Positions 46,520 through 59,456 are shown, numbered from the stretch's first letter. The stretch is DNA of 64,000 nucleotides from Dromiciops gliroides (GCF_019393635.1 NC_057862.1:481744669-481808668); one strand, 5' to 3'. Numbers and translations are program-made. The notes: generated by a model from the sequence alone, not told the origin.

Positions 46520-46675
46520 TTTTTGTTTTTGTTTTTTTGCAGGGCAATGAGGGTTAAGTGACTTGCCCAGGGTCACACAGCCAGGTAAGTGTCAAGTATC
46601 TGAGACTGGATTTGAACTTAGGTCCTCCTGAATCCAAGGCCAGTGCTTTATCCACTTCACCACCTAGCTGCCCCC
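46520..46675 (-). mobile_element. Marsupial SINE with target duplication
   Basis: Inverted full-length copy. Flanks share 'tgtgatattt'. Confidence 0.88.
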
Positions 46676-47098
46676 TGTGATATTTATTTTCAAACATGTT
46701 CAGTCTTGCAAAGCTGGATTGTAACAGACATGAGGAGTTAGTGCTAGGCTTTGTCTTTTACCACTCTTTGGCTTCTTATGTCCTTCCTACAGTACTCCAA
46801 AAACAAATTTATTAATACTGTATATTATGGCTCACTTCAAATATTTCCCCAAAAAGGAATAACATGATTGTTAAAATATTGAATTTAAATTTGAATAATA
46901 TAGGGGACACATAATTTATTCCTACATAACAAATATATTTTAAATGTAAAAGCTTCATAGTTCACATCAAACAGTGAGTTAAGACAACATCCAGAAATTT
47001 AGCTTTTCACTTTGTTATAGTTTTCTAAGAGGATAAAACTTAAATTCGATCAGACGACTAATTGGTCACCTTTCATTTCACTTTGGCACTGTACTATG

Positions 47099-47162
<64 letters not shown>
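47099..47162. repeat. (TA)n microsatellite
   Basis: About 31 TA units. Confidence 0.95.
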
Positions 47163-47164
<2 letters not shown>

Positions 47165-47469
47165 TATAATATATATATTTATTTTTTTTTTGCTTATTTG
47201 TTTGTTTGCTTGTTTATTTATTTTTTATGGGACAATGAGGGTGAAGTCACTGGGAAAGACCAAATACAAGAGAGAAAACTTAAATGCAAACTCAGAGATG
47301 CCTCATTAGTATCAGTGCTTTAGATGACATGTTCACAGACACATTAAGGCAAAGATAGAGATTGAGGTGAACTCCCCATCTCTCTATCCCTCTCTCTGGA
47401 AGCAGTTCAAAAACAGTTCTGGCATGATTTATTGTCAGAAAGGGAGATGGAGTTGAGCATTGGTTGCTG

Positions 47470-48010
47470 TCATTTTTTTTTTTACAATAAACATTCTTAT
47501 TTAAAGTTTTGAGTTCTGAATTTGAGCCCTCCTTCCCTCCATTCTGCCCCCTCCCTGAGGTGAGAAGCAATCACATATAGGCCATATTTGTGCAATTATG
47601 TAAAACATTTATCTTATTAGTCATTTTGTATAAAAAAATTGAATAAAAGAAAAAAATGAAAGAAAGTCAAAAGTAGCATGCTTCAATCTGTGTTCAATAG
47701 ATATCACTTCTTTCTTTGGAGATGGATATTATGATTCATCATTAGTCCTTTGGTATTGTCTTGGATAATTGTATTGCTAAGAATAGTGAAGTCAGTCACA
47801 TTGATTCAACAAACAATATTTTTGTTACTGTACCCAATGTTCTCCTGGTTCTGCACACTTCACTAACATGCGTTTTATAAATCTTCCCAGGCCTTTCTGA
47901 AATCATACCACTTGTCATTTCTTATAGTAAAATATTATTCCATCACAATCATATAACACAGCTTGTTTAGCCATTCTCTAATCGATGAGCTTTAATTCCT
48001 ATTCTTAGTC
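47470..48010 (-). mobile_element. L1 3'-end fragment, diverged
   Basis: Inverted: 'ttaaagttttgagttctgaa', C-rich block, 'gtattgtcttggataattgt', 'ctcctggttctgcacacttc', 'cttgtttagccattctctaa'. These correspond to the L1 3' UTR and ORF2 end. Confidence 0.65.
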
Positions 48011-48359
48011 AGTAATGACAGTCACATAATAACAGGGCTTTTTTGCCCAGATGAACACTCTAAGGTTATTATGAAGAATGGGAAAGAACTCAGTGGGCTT
48101 TGGAGGTAAAAGAAAAAAAAATCAAGAGAACATTTGTACATAATGAAATGATTTTAATTGTCACAGTATCAGAAATCTGGCCTTTGGTTATTTTCTCAAA
48201 GGATCAAGGTCTTTTAGAAGTATTTGTTTTCTTCTCCCCTATGTCCCTCACAATTCTTCAACTTAATGTGCACTCATATTCCACATGCAAAATGGGAATA
48301 AACATCTAATTCACAGACAACTAAGACTCTAACAAAACTTATTAAAATATCTATGTATA

Positions 48360-48510
48360 GGGCAGCTAGGTGGTGCAGTGGATAAAGCACTGGCCTTGGA
48401 TTCAGGAGGACCTGAGTTCAAATCCAGCCTCAGACACTTGACACTTAACTAGCTGTGTGACCTTGGGCAAGTCACTTAACCCTCATTTCCCTGCAAAAAC
48501 AAAAAAACCC
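48360..48510 (+). mobile_element. Young marsupial SINE with 16-bp target duplication
   Basis: Near-consensus copy. The repeat 'aaaatatctatgtata' lies at 48344-48359 and 48511-48526. Confidence 0.92.
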
Positions 48511-48849
48511 AAAATATCTATGTATAAATGTGTATGTAGCAAGAAATCTTTATTCATTTGTATTCCTTGAAGTAAGAAAGTATAAATTTCCAATTCCAAA
48601 ATATTTAAAAAAGAAAAATCAAACTTTATACACATAATAAGAAGACATCTATATCTATTGAGATCATATATAATTGAAAGGGTTATAGCATTAAATAATA
48701 ATAAATCAATAAAAATGTTTAGGTGCCTACTATGAAGTAGCACTGTGCCACGCATTAGAAACATTAGGAATCCAAAAAAAGGGAAAAGATATTTCTATCC
48801 TCAAACAGCTTGCAATCTAATGGAGGAGGCAATATGCAAATATATATAT

Positions 48850-48891
48850 GTGTGTATAGAAAGAGAGAGACAGAGAGAGACAGAGAGAGAC

Positions 48892-48941
<50 letters not shown>

Positions 48942-48945
48942 AAGT
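48850..48945. repeat. (GAGACA)n/(GA)n microsatellite
   Basis: GAGACA-type units followed by pure GA. Confidence 0.93.
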
Positions 48946-49762
48946 TATATGTAGCATAAGAAGGAAATAATTAACAAGGATAGGCCCTAGAAGAAGGTTT
49001 CCTCTAGAGGGTAGGATTTTAGTTTGAAAGTTAAAGTTATCCAGGGAAGTTAGTATTCTGATGGAGAAGGAAGAACATTTTAATCATGGGAGATATCCAG
49101 AGGAAATGTCAAGAATCAAGTGATGTAGTGTTTTGTTTGTGGAACAACGAGGAGCTGAGTTTCACTGGATCTGAGTACTTATGAGAAAATTAGGTTTAAG
49201 AAGACTGGAAAGATAAGAGATAGCTTGATCATTAGGGTATTTCAATGCCAAACAGAACATGCTCATGGAGGTGATAGGAAGCCACTGGAATTTACTGAGT
49301 GTGTGGCAAGGGGAGGGGGGGAGGACAGTTACATGATCAGACCTATATTTTTAAAAATGTATTTAATTACTAAATGCCACATGGATTGCAGTGGGGAGAG
49401 ACCTGAGGCAAGCAGATCCACCAGCAAGTTATTGCAGTAATCAAGGCATAGTATGAACTAGAGTGGTCATTGTAGAGAAGGAGAGCACATTTGAGATATG
49501 TTGTGGAGGTAAACAATATAGGTTTGGCAACAGCTTGAATATTTTGGTTGGGAAACACTGAAGAATCCAGGATGTGTACTAAGTGATGAGCTGAAAGATG
49601 AGAAAAATAGTGTTGCCCTCTACAGTAATCTAAGATGGTAAAAGGTTTAGGGAAAAAGATAATGAGCTCTGTTTTGTACATATTGCATTTTATGGGACAT
49701 TCAATTTGAGATTTCCGAAATGTAGTTAGGCATCTAAGATAAGTGGTCAGCAGAGAGATTGG

Positions 49763-50449
49763 GGGGACTTCCTGGGCAGAGCCAAAATAGCAAAGGACAG
49801 GCAATGACTCCTTGGAGCTCTACACCAAATCCTTTCAAATCCCTTCAAATAATGTCATAAGTCAATTCCTGGAGCAGGAGAATCCACAAAAGGATAGGGT
49901 GAGATCATTTTCTAGCCAACGATGGCTTAGAATGTCAGTAGGAAAGGTCTATTGTACTGTGGTGAGAGTGGAACCCAGACCCAGGCCATGCCAACACAGA
50001 TCCAGCCCCAGTCAGGCACAACAGCATCTACTTCTGGAACTCAGCTCACAGACCAGTGAAAGGTGCCAAGTGGTTGGCCCAGGGGGAGATTGCAGGGGTC
50101 TCTGCTGGTGCTGAGGTGAAACTCTGTTGTGTTATCCATGTTTGGAAGGAGGAAGCAGTCTTGAGTGGGGGCCCAGGTAGGGGAGGAGCATAGACATGCC
50201 TGAACTTTCAACCACAGTGAAACAGAAAGCTATTGCCAGGTTAAAAAGCAAGCAGACCTGTGGTTACTTAAAGACTATAACATAGGCCAGGGGAGTGCAG
50301 AATGGGTCACTCCTTATATCATACCACCTGGGATCCCCTGAAGATTTTGACAGTGTGCCCTGGAAGTAGTGTTTCCCTTTAAAAGTAGTTGAAAATTCAA
50401 GTAAAGTAAGAGGCTGTCAAAATGAGACGATGGAAAAAGATGCTGACCC
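49763..50449 (+). mobile_element. L1 5' UTR piece of an older subfamily, with target duplication
   Basis: Starts 'cttcctgggcagagccaaaa', the L1-start wording, and continues GC-rich. It is bracketed by 'agagagattggg' (about 49754-49765 and 50451-50462). No poly-A tail or ORF text is visible, so the 3' part is missing. Confidence 0.6.
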
Positions 50450-50969
50450 TAGAGAGATTGGGACAGGAAAGTTAAATCTGAGAATAATCAGCATAGAGAT
50501 TTGAATTAAACTCATGGCAACTGATGAGATCATGATGTGAAATAGTCTAGAGGGAGAAGAAAAGACTCAGGACTAAACTCTCAGGGACAGCTATGATGAT
50601 GAAGTATATTGCAAAGAAGATAAAGATGGAGCTATCAGACAGGTATGAAGAGAACCAGGAGTAACTTGTATCCTAAAAATAGAGAAATAAGAGAATACCA
50701 AATTGGAGAGGATGATCAACAGTACTACAGTCTTTAACAGGGTCAAAGAGAATAAGGGCTGAGAAAAGGATATTAGACTGGAAAACTAAGAGATCATTGG
50801 TAAATTAGGAATAAGCAGTTGTAGTTGAATAAGATCAGAATCCTGATTGTAAAGGCATTAGGAAGAGAGTGAGAGGAGAGAAAGGGGAGGCATCTATTTT
50901 AGAAGGGCTTTTCAAGGAGTTTAGTTTAAAAGTATAGAAGATATATAAGTCAAGAGCAGGGATGGAGGT

Positions 50970-51048
50970 CTTTTTTGTTGTTGTTTTAGTTTTAGTTTTA
51001 GTTTTGTTGTTGTTTTAGTTTTAGTTTTGTTGTTGTTTTTGTTTTTAG
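50970..51048. repeat. TTTTAG/TTGTTG tandem repeat
   Basis: Alternating (TTTTAG)n and (TTGTTG)n blocks, twice. Confidence 0.85.
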
Positions 51049-51913
51049 GATATGGGTAGAATAGCCATGTTTGTAGGCAATAGGAAATGAGATAGAAAGG
51101 AGAGGAAGAGTGAAAATAAATCAAATAGTAGGAATAACAGGATAACTTGAAAAAGTAGAGGGGTTAGCCTTCATAAAGGGTAAGGTCACATCATTATGTG
51201 AAACAGGAATGAAAAAGGAAAATCAGAAATCACATAAGTGTAAGGAAATGAAGAAGAATAGAGATATGAAAGTTCACAGAAAATGCCCTCGGTAGTTTTT
51301 TCTGTAAAATATAAGGCAAGGTTTTCAGATGAGATAATTATGGGAAAGAGAGCCATGGGAGACTTAAAGAGGGTTGAAAAGTTTTGAAAGAGCCATGAAG
51401 AAGAGTGGGATAATAAGTTGATAAGGAAGATACAGGAAAATTGCCTAGCAGGAGTGAGGGTCCAGTTGAGGTTCTGTAAGACAAATTAGTTCAGGATCCA
51501 ATCAGAACATTAGTGTTTTTCTATACTTTTATTTGGGAGCGTGTGTGTATTAGCAAAGACAACAAGTGTGAAATGGCAAAAGACTAAGGCTTGGTTGGGA
51601 ATAATTGGTGAAATAAGGGGCAAGGAATTCAAGAAAGGACATTATAGAGTTCATGTGGTTCACAAATGGGTCAAGATAAGGGAATAAGAGGAGTGGCTGC
51701 TGCAAGGGAGATGGCCTAATGTAAAAATGAATGATTAAGGAATCAGAGATCATAGTGCAGACAAATTCTACGCAAAGTAGAATTTTGTAAGGGATGCAGA
51801 GGAAGACATGAAAAGCCACCAGGTTATGTTCAGTCAAGGGTATTTCAGATTCTTGAAGACAGAAATGATACATTTTTGAATGATGAAAGATGAAGGGTAT
51901 GCCTATCTTGTGG

Positions 51914-52535
51914 TGTGAGGGCCAAAATTTGATATATGGAGCTTTATTTGAGTGACACGCCTTAAATTTGGGGGTCCCGGAATATAAGGGACATTTTAGG
52001 TTTAAACATCCCCTCTGAACAGCCCTTTTAAAATATTTTTCCCAGGCCAATAAGAAAGGAGCCTCTAAGCTTTAGTTCAAACAAGGATCAGCTTTTATTA
52101 CTTGGGAATTCATTAAACAACAAAGGTGAAACTAAAAAAATTTCAAAGATAAAGAAATAGGAAAATGGAAATACAAATGAAAATTATTAACTCTAAACTT
52201 AACCAATGCAACCCCAGACTGATTTCCAATTAAGCTATTTCAAAGGAATTTAGGGTTTTCTGTCATTAATTCACCCATGCCTGAACAGCCTGCCAGACCA
52301 AGAACCAGCACACACCACCTCAAGGGCCAGGACCACAAGAAGAGCAAGAGAGTGAGCTTGTGTACCAGAAGTAGACTGCCTCCCTTCCAGGAGCATTCAA
52401 TCTCTCCTCCCCCAAAAGAGGAGGTCCTTCAAAAAGCTGCCTTTGTAACCTCAGGGTGGGCTAGGTGTGGCCCCTCTCAAATGAGTTAGCTAAAAATGCG
52501 AATATTAGTTTTTACCACAAATAATTTTTACCACA
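51914..52535 (-). repeat. Solo LTR A (622 bp), 4-bp target duplication GTGG
   Basis: Plus-strand ends TGTGAGGGCC and TTTTTACCACA, with GTGG at 51910-51913 and 52536-52539. AATAAA is on the minus strand near 52096. The U3 box 'cccaaaagaggaggtccttc' is shared with the full ERV. Confidence 0.9.
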
Positions 52536-53021
52536 GTGGATGGCTAAGGTGGTGGCCTAAGATTACTAAGTTGAGGAACTGAGTGGAAGAATAAATATGT
52601 ACATTGAAGTCCTTTAGTCTGAAGGAAGGAATTGGGAAGGAGAGAAAAATTGCAAGCCAGGTATCAAACTTAATGAGGAAGGAAGGGGAGAGATCAGAAA
52701 TTTGTAGACAACAGCTAGTTGCATTTTAATTGGTTGGTAGATATGAATAGCATTACCTCAAAGAGAGATTACTGAGTGATAGAGGAATGGGGAGAACATA
52801 GAAGTGGTAAATAGGGAACAAGAAGTATTCTAACTCCCCTGCCTCAACCAATGAGCTAAGGAGAGTGAGTGAATATATAGCCAGTACTGTAAAGGGTGAT
52901 CAGGAAGTCTGTCTCATCAGTGGGGAAGCCAGTTTTTTAGAAAATTGGTTGTATATGGAAGGAGTATGAAAGGAAAGAGCTTAAGATGAAGGAAAGTTTG
53001 TTGCCTATTGGAACAGGAATG

Positions 53022-53647
53022 TGTGAGGGCCAAAATTTGATAAACAGAGAATTAATTGGGTGATTCGCCAAAATATTGGGGTCCCAGAAATATGAGGAAC
53101 CTTTAGGTTCACCTCCCCTATGAACTGCCCTTTTAGGTATTTCTCCCAGGTCATTAAGAAAGGAAGCCTTACAGCTTTAATTCACAGAAGGATCAGATTT
53201 TATTACTTGGGAATTAAACAACAAAGGTGAAACTAATAAAAACCCAAGATTAGAAAATAGGAAAAATAAACACAGATAAATACTCTTAACTCTAAACTTA
53301 GCCTATGCAATCCCCAGATCATTTCCAATATAAGCTAATTCAAAGGAATTTAGGGTTATTCTGTGTTCACTCAACAAAACCTAGAAAGTCTACAGTTGCT
53401 ATGCCACCTGGAAGGGCAGAAGCCAAAGAGAGAGAGAGAGAGAGTTCCACCCAGAAAAGCCTCCACCTTCATTCAGGGAGTGTTCAATCTTCCTTCCCCT
53501 AAAGGGAAGGTCCTTCAAAAACCGCTTATGGAGAGTTATCCTTCTGACCTCAGTAGCATACATAACTTCAGGTGGGCCAGGTGTGGCCCCTCCCAAATGA
53601 GTCAGCTAAAACTCCAATAATTTTTACCACAAATAATTTTTACCACA
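53022..53647 (-). repeat. Solo LTR B (626 bp), 4-bp target duplication AATG
   Basis: Same family and orientation as LTR A, with the same termini and AATG at 53018-53021 and 53648-53651. It has its own duplication, so A and B are two insertions rather than the ends of one provirus. Confidence 0.9.
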
Positions 53648-54481
53648 AATGCCAGAGGGCACAGTGGAAGGGCCGTGTAGAGTTGAAATGAAACGCTAGA
53701 ATGGCAGAATTGAGGGTAATGGCAATGAAGAATTGGGGGTTAATAGGAGATGATTGGGGTTTGGGTGGTGATCTGATGCAGTTCAGAGTTACTGGGATGT
53801 GAAGGTTATGATCATGTGTGGAAATATTTATTATTGAGTGGAGAAAGCCATTCATTTACCCTCAAAGGACAGGTGTAGTGAGAAATGGGAAATCTGAATT
53901 TGAAGGTAGGGTAGCTTTTCTTTGCATTTAAGGTTGTCCACATTCCATTTGGATTATTGGACCAGCAGTAGGAGGGAGAAGCTGTCTTGTACTAGTACAG
54001 ATGGGAGTGTTCCGTTGGCGAAATAGAAAATGACTGGTCTGGCCCCTGGAAGTCTTCCCTTAGAAGAAATCCTACATTCAGCTGGAGATGAAAGGATCAG
54101 GTTGCAAGATCAGGTGTAGCCTGAATATTCTCACCTGATGAAGCTGGCTATAAGGAAGTGCTAAACTCCCTGTGGAAATGGAAGAACTCATGGCTTAGCC
54201 TCTTGCAGCCATGCGATGGAAAGGCTCAAGGTGAAAGATATAGTGGAGGAATCCAAGATGAATCCTAGGTTTATGAACTCAAAGGGATGGGAGGATTGTG
54301 TTGTCCCTCTACAGTAACAGGAATAGTGGGAGAGGTGTAGGATTTAGGGGGAAAGAAAATTACTTCCATTTTAGACATATTGTGTCAAGATTTTTACTGG
54401 ATATCCAATTTGAAATACCTGAAAGATAGCTGGAGATTGCAAGAAGACATAGAGAATTAATTTTAAAAAATACCAATATCG

Positions 54482-54638
54482 GGGGGCAGCTAGGTGGCAC
54501 AGTGGATAAAGCACCGGCCCTGAATTCAGGCGTACCTGAGTTCAAATCCAGCCTCAGACACTTGACAATTACTAGCTGTGTGACCCTTGGCAAGTCACTT
54601 AAGCCCTCATTGCCCTTGCAAAGAAACAAACAAAAAAA
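54482..54638 (+). mobile_element. Marsupial SINE
   Basis: Near-consensus plus-strand copy. Flanks share 'aataccaatatc' / 'atatatcaatatc'. Confidence 0.88.
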
Positions 54639-54689
54639 TATATCAATATCAACAACAATAACAAGAATTTATATGATGCTTACTAAATT

Positions 54690-54912
54690 TTGGTTCTATG
54701 CTAAATGTCTACAAATATGAACTCATTGGAAATATGAAACTCACAGAAACCCTGGGAGGTAGGGGCTATTATTTTTCCCCATTTTACAAATAAGCAATTG
54801 AGCAAAAAGATTATGGGACTTATCCAAAGTCACATAGCTATTGTCTGAGGCAAGATTTGAACTCAGATTCTTGACTTTTGGTCCAGTGCTCTTCCATTCT
54901 GCCACCTTTGTT
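54690..54912 (-). mobile_element. MIR/CORE-type SINE
   Basis: Inverted: 'ccccattttacaaataagca', 'gtcacatagctattgtctga', 'gatttgaactcagattcttg'. Confidence 0.7.
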
Positions 54913-55298
54913 GAAACTTTCATATCTGTGCCTTCTATTTTGTTTCTAAACTCCCTTTATGAAATCTTCTATTTCCATAGCTATAAATTATCTCTAAGAA
55001 GCAGACTTTTTAACTCTATTTGAAACCCTAACATACACTTGGATACCCTGTTGGCCCTACTCTGAATTTTAAAAAAAAAGTAATATTTTCTCCCTTAAAT
55101 TCAATCCTTCAAATTTCCCTGTCTGTGGATCATATATTCCAGTCAATGAATTTCCTTAAAAAGCATCATTTATTTTTTAATTTCCTTCACAATGTCCTTC
55201 AAGTATGAGCCAAAACCTATTGATTCTATCTCCACATCATCTCTCACATCCATACCATCTCACCATTCACATGACACACAGCCTGATATAGTCTCACA

Positions 55299-56342
55299 TG
55301 TGGAAATTTATTTTGATTTGGGGACCCTACCTTTAGGCTGAGATTAGAAAGCCTCAGGCCCTCAGGGTCTCTTCCATGTGGGAGGTGCTGGTGCCCCTCC
55401 ACCTCTGCTTCAGCTGAGTCCAAAAGCCTCATGGGCTGTACAAGACCCAGGTCAAACAGTTGGGGAGAAAAAGCCCCCCAGCTCCCCTGCCCCTGAATCG
55501 GGGTATCTGAGAGATCCTGAGCTTGTCCAGGCTGGGATCTGGTATAGCACATGAGGCTCGAGTGCACCCCCCCCAGTCCCAGACACAGCCCTGACTGCAG
55601 ATTAGCTTGGTCTGTGGGGGCACGAGAAGCCCCGAGATTTGAGTGGAAAAAAGAAGATATATATAGATCTGAGGGTTAGACTCAGGGAGATGGATGAGAG
55701 AGGCCTGAGAAGAGGGGGGACAAGGAGACGCGGGCTGAGAAGAGGAGGGGGATGAGATGAACAGTAACGCAGGACTAGGAGCAAGTAGGAAAGGCTGGCA
55801 GACAAGATTAAGAGAGGCAGACAAGATTAGAGGGGTGGCAAAGGTGGCAAAAGGGCAGACTGATGGATCAGACAGACAGACAGACTGACCAGGAGGCAGC
55901 AGAGAGCACAGAAGTGGTCAGCACAGGGTACAGGTTGGAGAAAGTGAAGATTAAGAGGAATTAGAGAAAGTAGCTGAGCAGGGAAAGTATAACATACCCT
56001 AAGGCAAGAGGTGGCTAAGGCCCTTATTGTATTAAAAAGGTTACAGGCTCAGCAGGTGAAAGGAAGAAACCGGAAAACAGTCAGGTTGTACATTTTATTT
56101 CCCTGTATTCTTAATTTTAAATAGTATCTCATAAATAAACTCTGCTTTGATTACTTAGTTAAGAGGGCTTCTTAATATTTTGTTTATCAATTTGGGAGTG
56201 GAGCAGTGTGTTGGAACTTTATAAACAGCCCACATTAAATTAATAGCAGTCAGATAGCCAAACAGTCAAAAGTCCCCTGATTAGTCCTCCAGTCAGCTTT
56301 AGCCCCAAAATTAGCCCTAGTCCATTCAAACATATTTTTACA
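55299..56342 (+). repeat. ~1.04-kb LTR of the second ERV family
   Basis: Starts TGTGGAAATTTATTTTG and ends TTTTTACA. Homologous in inverted orientation to 26786-27791. It is purine-rich in the middle. Confidence 0.75.
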
Positions 56343-56347
56343 TTTAA

Positions 56348-56365
56348 TGGTGACCCAGATGGGAC
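56348..56365 (+). promoter_or_regulatory. Primer-site-like sequence after the LTR
   Basis: TGGTGACCCAGATGGGAC five bases inside the LTR end. It resembles a tRNA primer site (partly Arg- or Trp-like) but with several mismatches, so the tRNA is not assigned. About 250-300 bp of leader-like sequence follows. Confidence 0.5.
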
Positions 56366-56899
56366 TTATGGCCCAATTATAATTCTCTAAACTTATATTT
56401 TTCATATTATCATAATTTATCCTAAGTCCAATTATATAATTTTTCCAAATTAGATATAGTTGCTAATAATAATTTTTTTACACACATCAGCATTCACCTG
56501 GTCTAAAGTAATCATTCCCTAATTAATCTTATTACTACTATTTCTCATACCCAATCATTACTTCACACAACTTCCCAAAAAGTCTTTCTCAGGAATAGGT
56601 ATATCATGTTTACAGCTCATCTCAAAAATCCTTAGTATCTCCTTTTTTAAAATTAAAATATCCTTAGTTTATTCATTATCTTATTAGTGTGACAGTATAG
56701 TGTTACATTGGAATTAAGAAAGAGCTACATTCTGATCCTAACTCTAACACTAATAGCAATACTAGCCTGGCAAATTCTTTTCTATATTCTCATGACTTTT
56801 TCTGGCTACTTAATTCTTTTCCTTTGTTATTGGTGTTCTAGAGTTTGTTGGTTATTTTGTTTTTTCATGTATCATAAGTTCTATTTTTTTTAAAGCAGT

Positions 56900-57500
56900 A
56901 CTAAATATTTTAAGATTACTTTTCCAAATGGAAGGGATGTCCATGAATTGGGGAAAGGATAAACAAGTTGTGGGATATAAATTAATGGGATATTTTTGTA
57001 CTATAAGATATGATGAACAATATTATTTCAGAAAAAAATGGAAAGACTTACATAAACTAATAAAAGTAAAGTGAGCAGAACTAAGAGAACATTCAACACA
57101 ATAACAATAATATTGTATGATGAAGAATTATGAATGATTTGGCTATTCTCAGCAATACACTGATCCAAGAAAACCCTATAGAACTCCTAATGAAAAATAC
57201 TATCCAACTCCAGAGAAAGAACTGATATCTGAATACAGATTAAACCATACTACTTTTAACTTCCTTTCTTCCTTTCCTTCTTTTTGTCTTCTTGTAAAAA
57301 ATGACTAATAAAAAAGATTTTACATTATTACACAAGTATAGCATATGAAATTGTTAAAAAAAAAAAAGTTTGCCACCTCAGGTAGGGGTAAGGGGAATGA
57401 GGGAGGGAAAAATAGAATTTGGAACTCAAAACTTAATCTAAAAAAACAATGAATGTTTAAAATTATTTTCCTGTAATTATAGAAGAAATAAATATTATTA
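56900..57500 (+). mobile_element. L1 3'-end fragment
   Basis: 'tccatgaattggggaaagga', 'acaagttgtgggatataaa', 'gagcagaactaagagaacat', then 3' UTR text and a C/T-rich block. Frames are broken. Confidence 0.7.
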
Positions 57501-58425
57501 ATTTTAAAAGATGACTTTTCCAAATCAGCATTTGTAACTTGGGAATGTTAGGCTCAGTTTTTTAATTTGTTTTTGTCACTTTTAAAAAATTATTGCCCTT
57601 TTGCCTGAGTGAATTTTATTATCATTTCATTTTATTCTACAAAGTAATCCTTTTGTTAGTTTAATTGTGATGTCATTGAGATTCTAAATTGATTTAAATA
57701 ACATGGATAATGTTAGTATGTAGGTAAGGCTAGGCTTGAACAATGCATACCTTTCCAAAATGGAATTCTTCCTTTATTTTTATAGAGTGCTTGAAGTTGC
57801 AGTAAGTCCTGCAAGTTTCTTAGGGTAATTCCCTGATATTTTGCACATTTTATAAATATTTAAATGGATTTTTCTTATTCCTCCTGCTGTATTGTTAGCA
57901 ACATAGAAAAAGCTGATAATTTTGAGGTTTTATTTAAGATCCTGCCACTTTAATGAAGTTAATAATTTATGTTGTTCAGCATTCCAGATCAGGATTATTA
58001 CAGTGGTCAGAGTCCAAAGACAAACCATGATTCAAGTTCAGCAATTCCAGTTAAGTTTTCAGGACATCAAGGTTAGGATCCAAATCAACCACCCATACAA
58101 TGACCAGGATCTCTGTCAAAAAGTACCAGGGAAGGTGTCTTAGTGGGCATGGGGCCAATAATCTTAATAAATAAACTCATACTTGGAGTAGACAGTTCTG
58201 AGTATGGACTTTGAGGGATAGAATAGGGTAACTTAAGCACTGGCTCGAATTGGAGCCCATTCAGTAGCAGGTCCCTGTGCTGTTGTGATCTTTTGCAATT
58301 ATTTCCTCTTCCTCCCCCTCCTCCTCCTCCTCTCCCCCTCCTGACATTCCCCTCCTCCCTCCTCCGTGGCCAGATCCTTTTGTAAGTTATCTCTTGATCA
58401 CCTCAAAAGAACAACTGTCCGGTGT
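57501..58425. other. Non-coding stretch
   Basis: A GC-richer patch at 57970-58380 with a CCT-rich run near 58310-58370. No gene or family recognised. Confidence 0.4.
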
Positions 58426-58429
58426 ATTT

Positions 58430-58456
58430 AATAATAATAATAATAATAATAATAAT
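58430..58456. repeat. (AAT)n microsatellite
   Basis: About nine AAT units. A second (AAT)n of seven units is at 62061-62085. Confidence 0.9.
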
Positions 58457-58464
58457 ACATATTT

Positions 58465-58690
58465 ATATAATGTTTTAAGGTTTGATAAGCAAAAATATTA
58501 ACTCATTTTACCCTTCACAACACCGTGGGGGAGATGCTTTGTCATTTTAGAGATGAGAAAACTGTAGTATATACAAGGTAAACATCTGTCCTTGTACACA
58601 CAACTAGTAATGCCTGAGGTCAGATTTGAATTCAGGTCTTCTTGAAGCCAGGTTCTAGTACTCAATTCATTGTACTACCTAACTGCTTCA
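58465..58690 (-). mobile_element. MIR/CORE-type SINE
   Basis: Inverted: 'cacaacaccgtgggggagat', 'agatttgaattcaggtcttc', 'tactacctaactgc'. Confidence 0.72.
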
Positions 58691-59456
58691 TGGCTGACTC
58701 CTTATTCTAGTCCCTTATAGCCTGTACTTTCTCTTCCTACATTAGAATTAAATTGATATAGACTCCTTAAATCTTACCTTCTACCTTTTTTCACTGCCTG
58801 CCATACATTGGCTGATAGGCAAAGGCAGTTTTAGGGGGTATATATACAATCTGATTATAAATTAAGTTAGACTTGGTTTTCCTCAAAGCCTCATTAATAG
58901 AGCAGCATTTATTACTTTTTTTATCCTTTTCCTTTCACTTATGGTGATCTTCATTTACATTGGCAGCTGTTTAATTATAAAAAAATTTCTTATATATATA
59001 TTTTCTAATATTGAACATAAATTGTCCCCATTCCTGATTAAGTACATCATTTAAACATCTTTGCTGACTTATGAGAATTAATTTTCTGAACTATTTATAC
59101 CTTCATTATTTGTTAGTAGATACTTTATTATTCTACCCTAGCTTTCTTTTTTCTCTTAGAATGAAAATTATGAATGCGAGATAAAGTATGAAGAAACTTA
59201 CAAAGAAATTTCATATCTTTTGAAACCCCTTCCAATCCATTTGAAGAATGCCATAAAGGGAACATGATTCTATTGCTGTTTCAAAAGAAAGGATCATGGC
59301 TTTTTAGCTATATAATTCATAATGATGTAGCATTTACTTATTATGTGTGCACTTCAACACTAAAATTTTGAAGAATATTATATAACTCACAGAATCAAAT
59401 ATACTAACAGATTCTATAGGAAAGACTGAAATAAGCACTTATTAAACAATTACTGT

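Larger units (their letters stand above)
48718..54460 (+). mobile_element. Long ancient interspersed repeat, interrupted
   Basis: Purine-rich text with phrases I associate with an old, abundant non-coding-looking mammalian LINE-like repeat: 'gtgcctactatgaagtagca', 'ggtgataggaagccactgga', 'gttgccctctacagtaatct', 'gagctctgttttgtacatat', 'gaagagtgggataataagtt', 'atggctaaggtggtggcc'. Pieces are in order across 48718-49760, 50450-51913, 52540-53021 and 53652-54460, split by the L1 piece and two LTRs. A second occurrence of 'ctctacagtaacaggaatag' at about 54306 suggests partial duplication. I cannot name the family. Confidence 0.5.

Noticed and set aside
51550..52050. 166-codon minus-strand frame
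   Set aside because: Spans an ancient repeat and an LTR end; no recognisable product or conserved motif.
51914..53647. One provirus with two LTRs
   Set aside because: Each LTR has its own 4-bp target duplication and the DNA between them continues the surrounding old repeat.
55244..55824. 107- and 131-codon minus-strand frames
   Set aside because: Fall inside the LTR at 55299-56342; composition follows the LTR.
57922..58143. Small gene in a GC-richer patch
   Set aside because: 73 codons, no family recognised, and no splice or promoter evidence.
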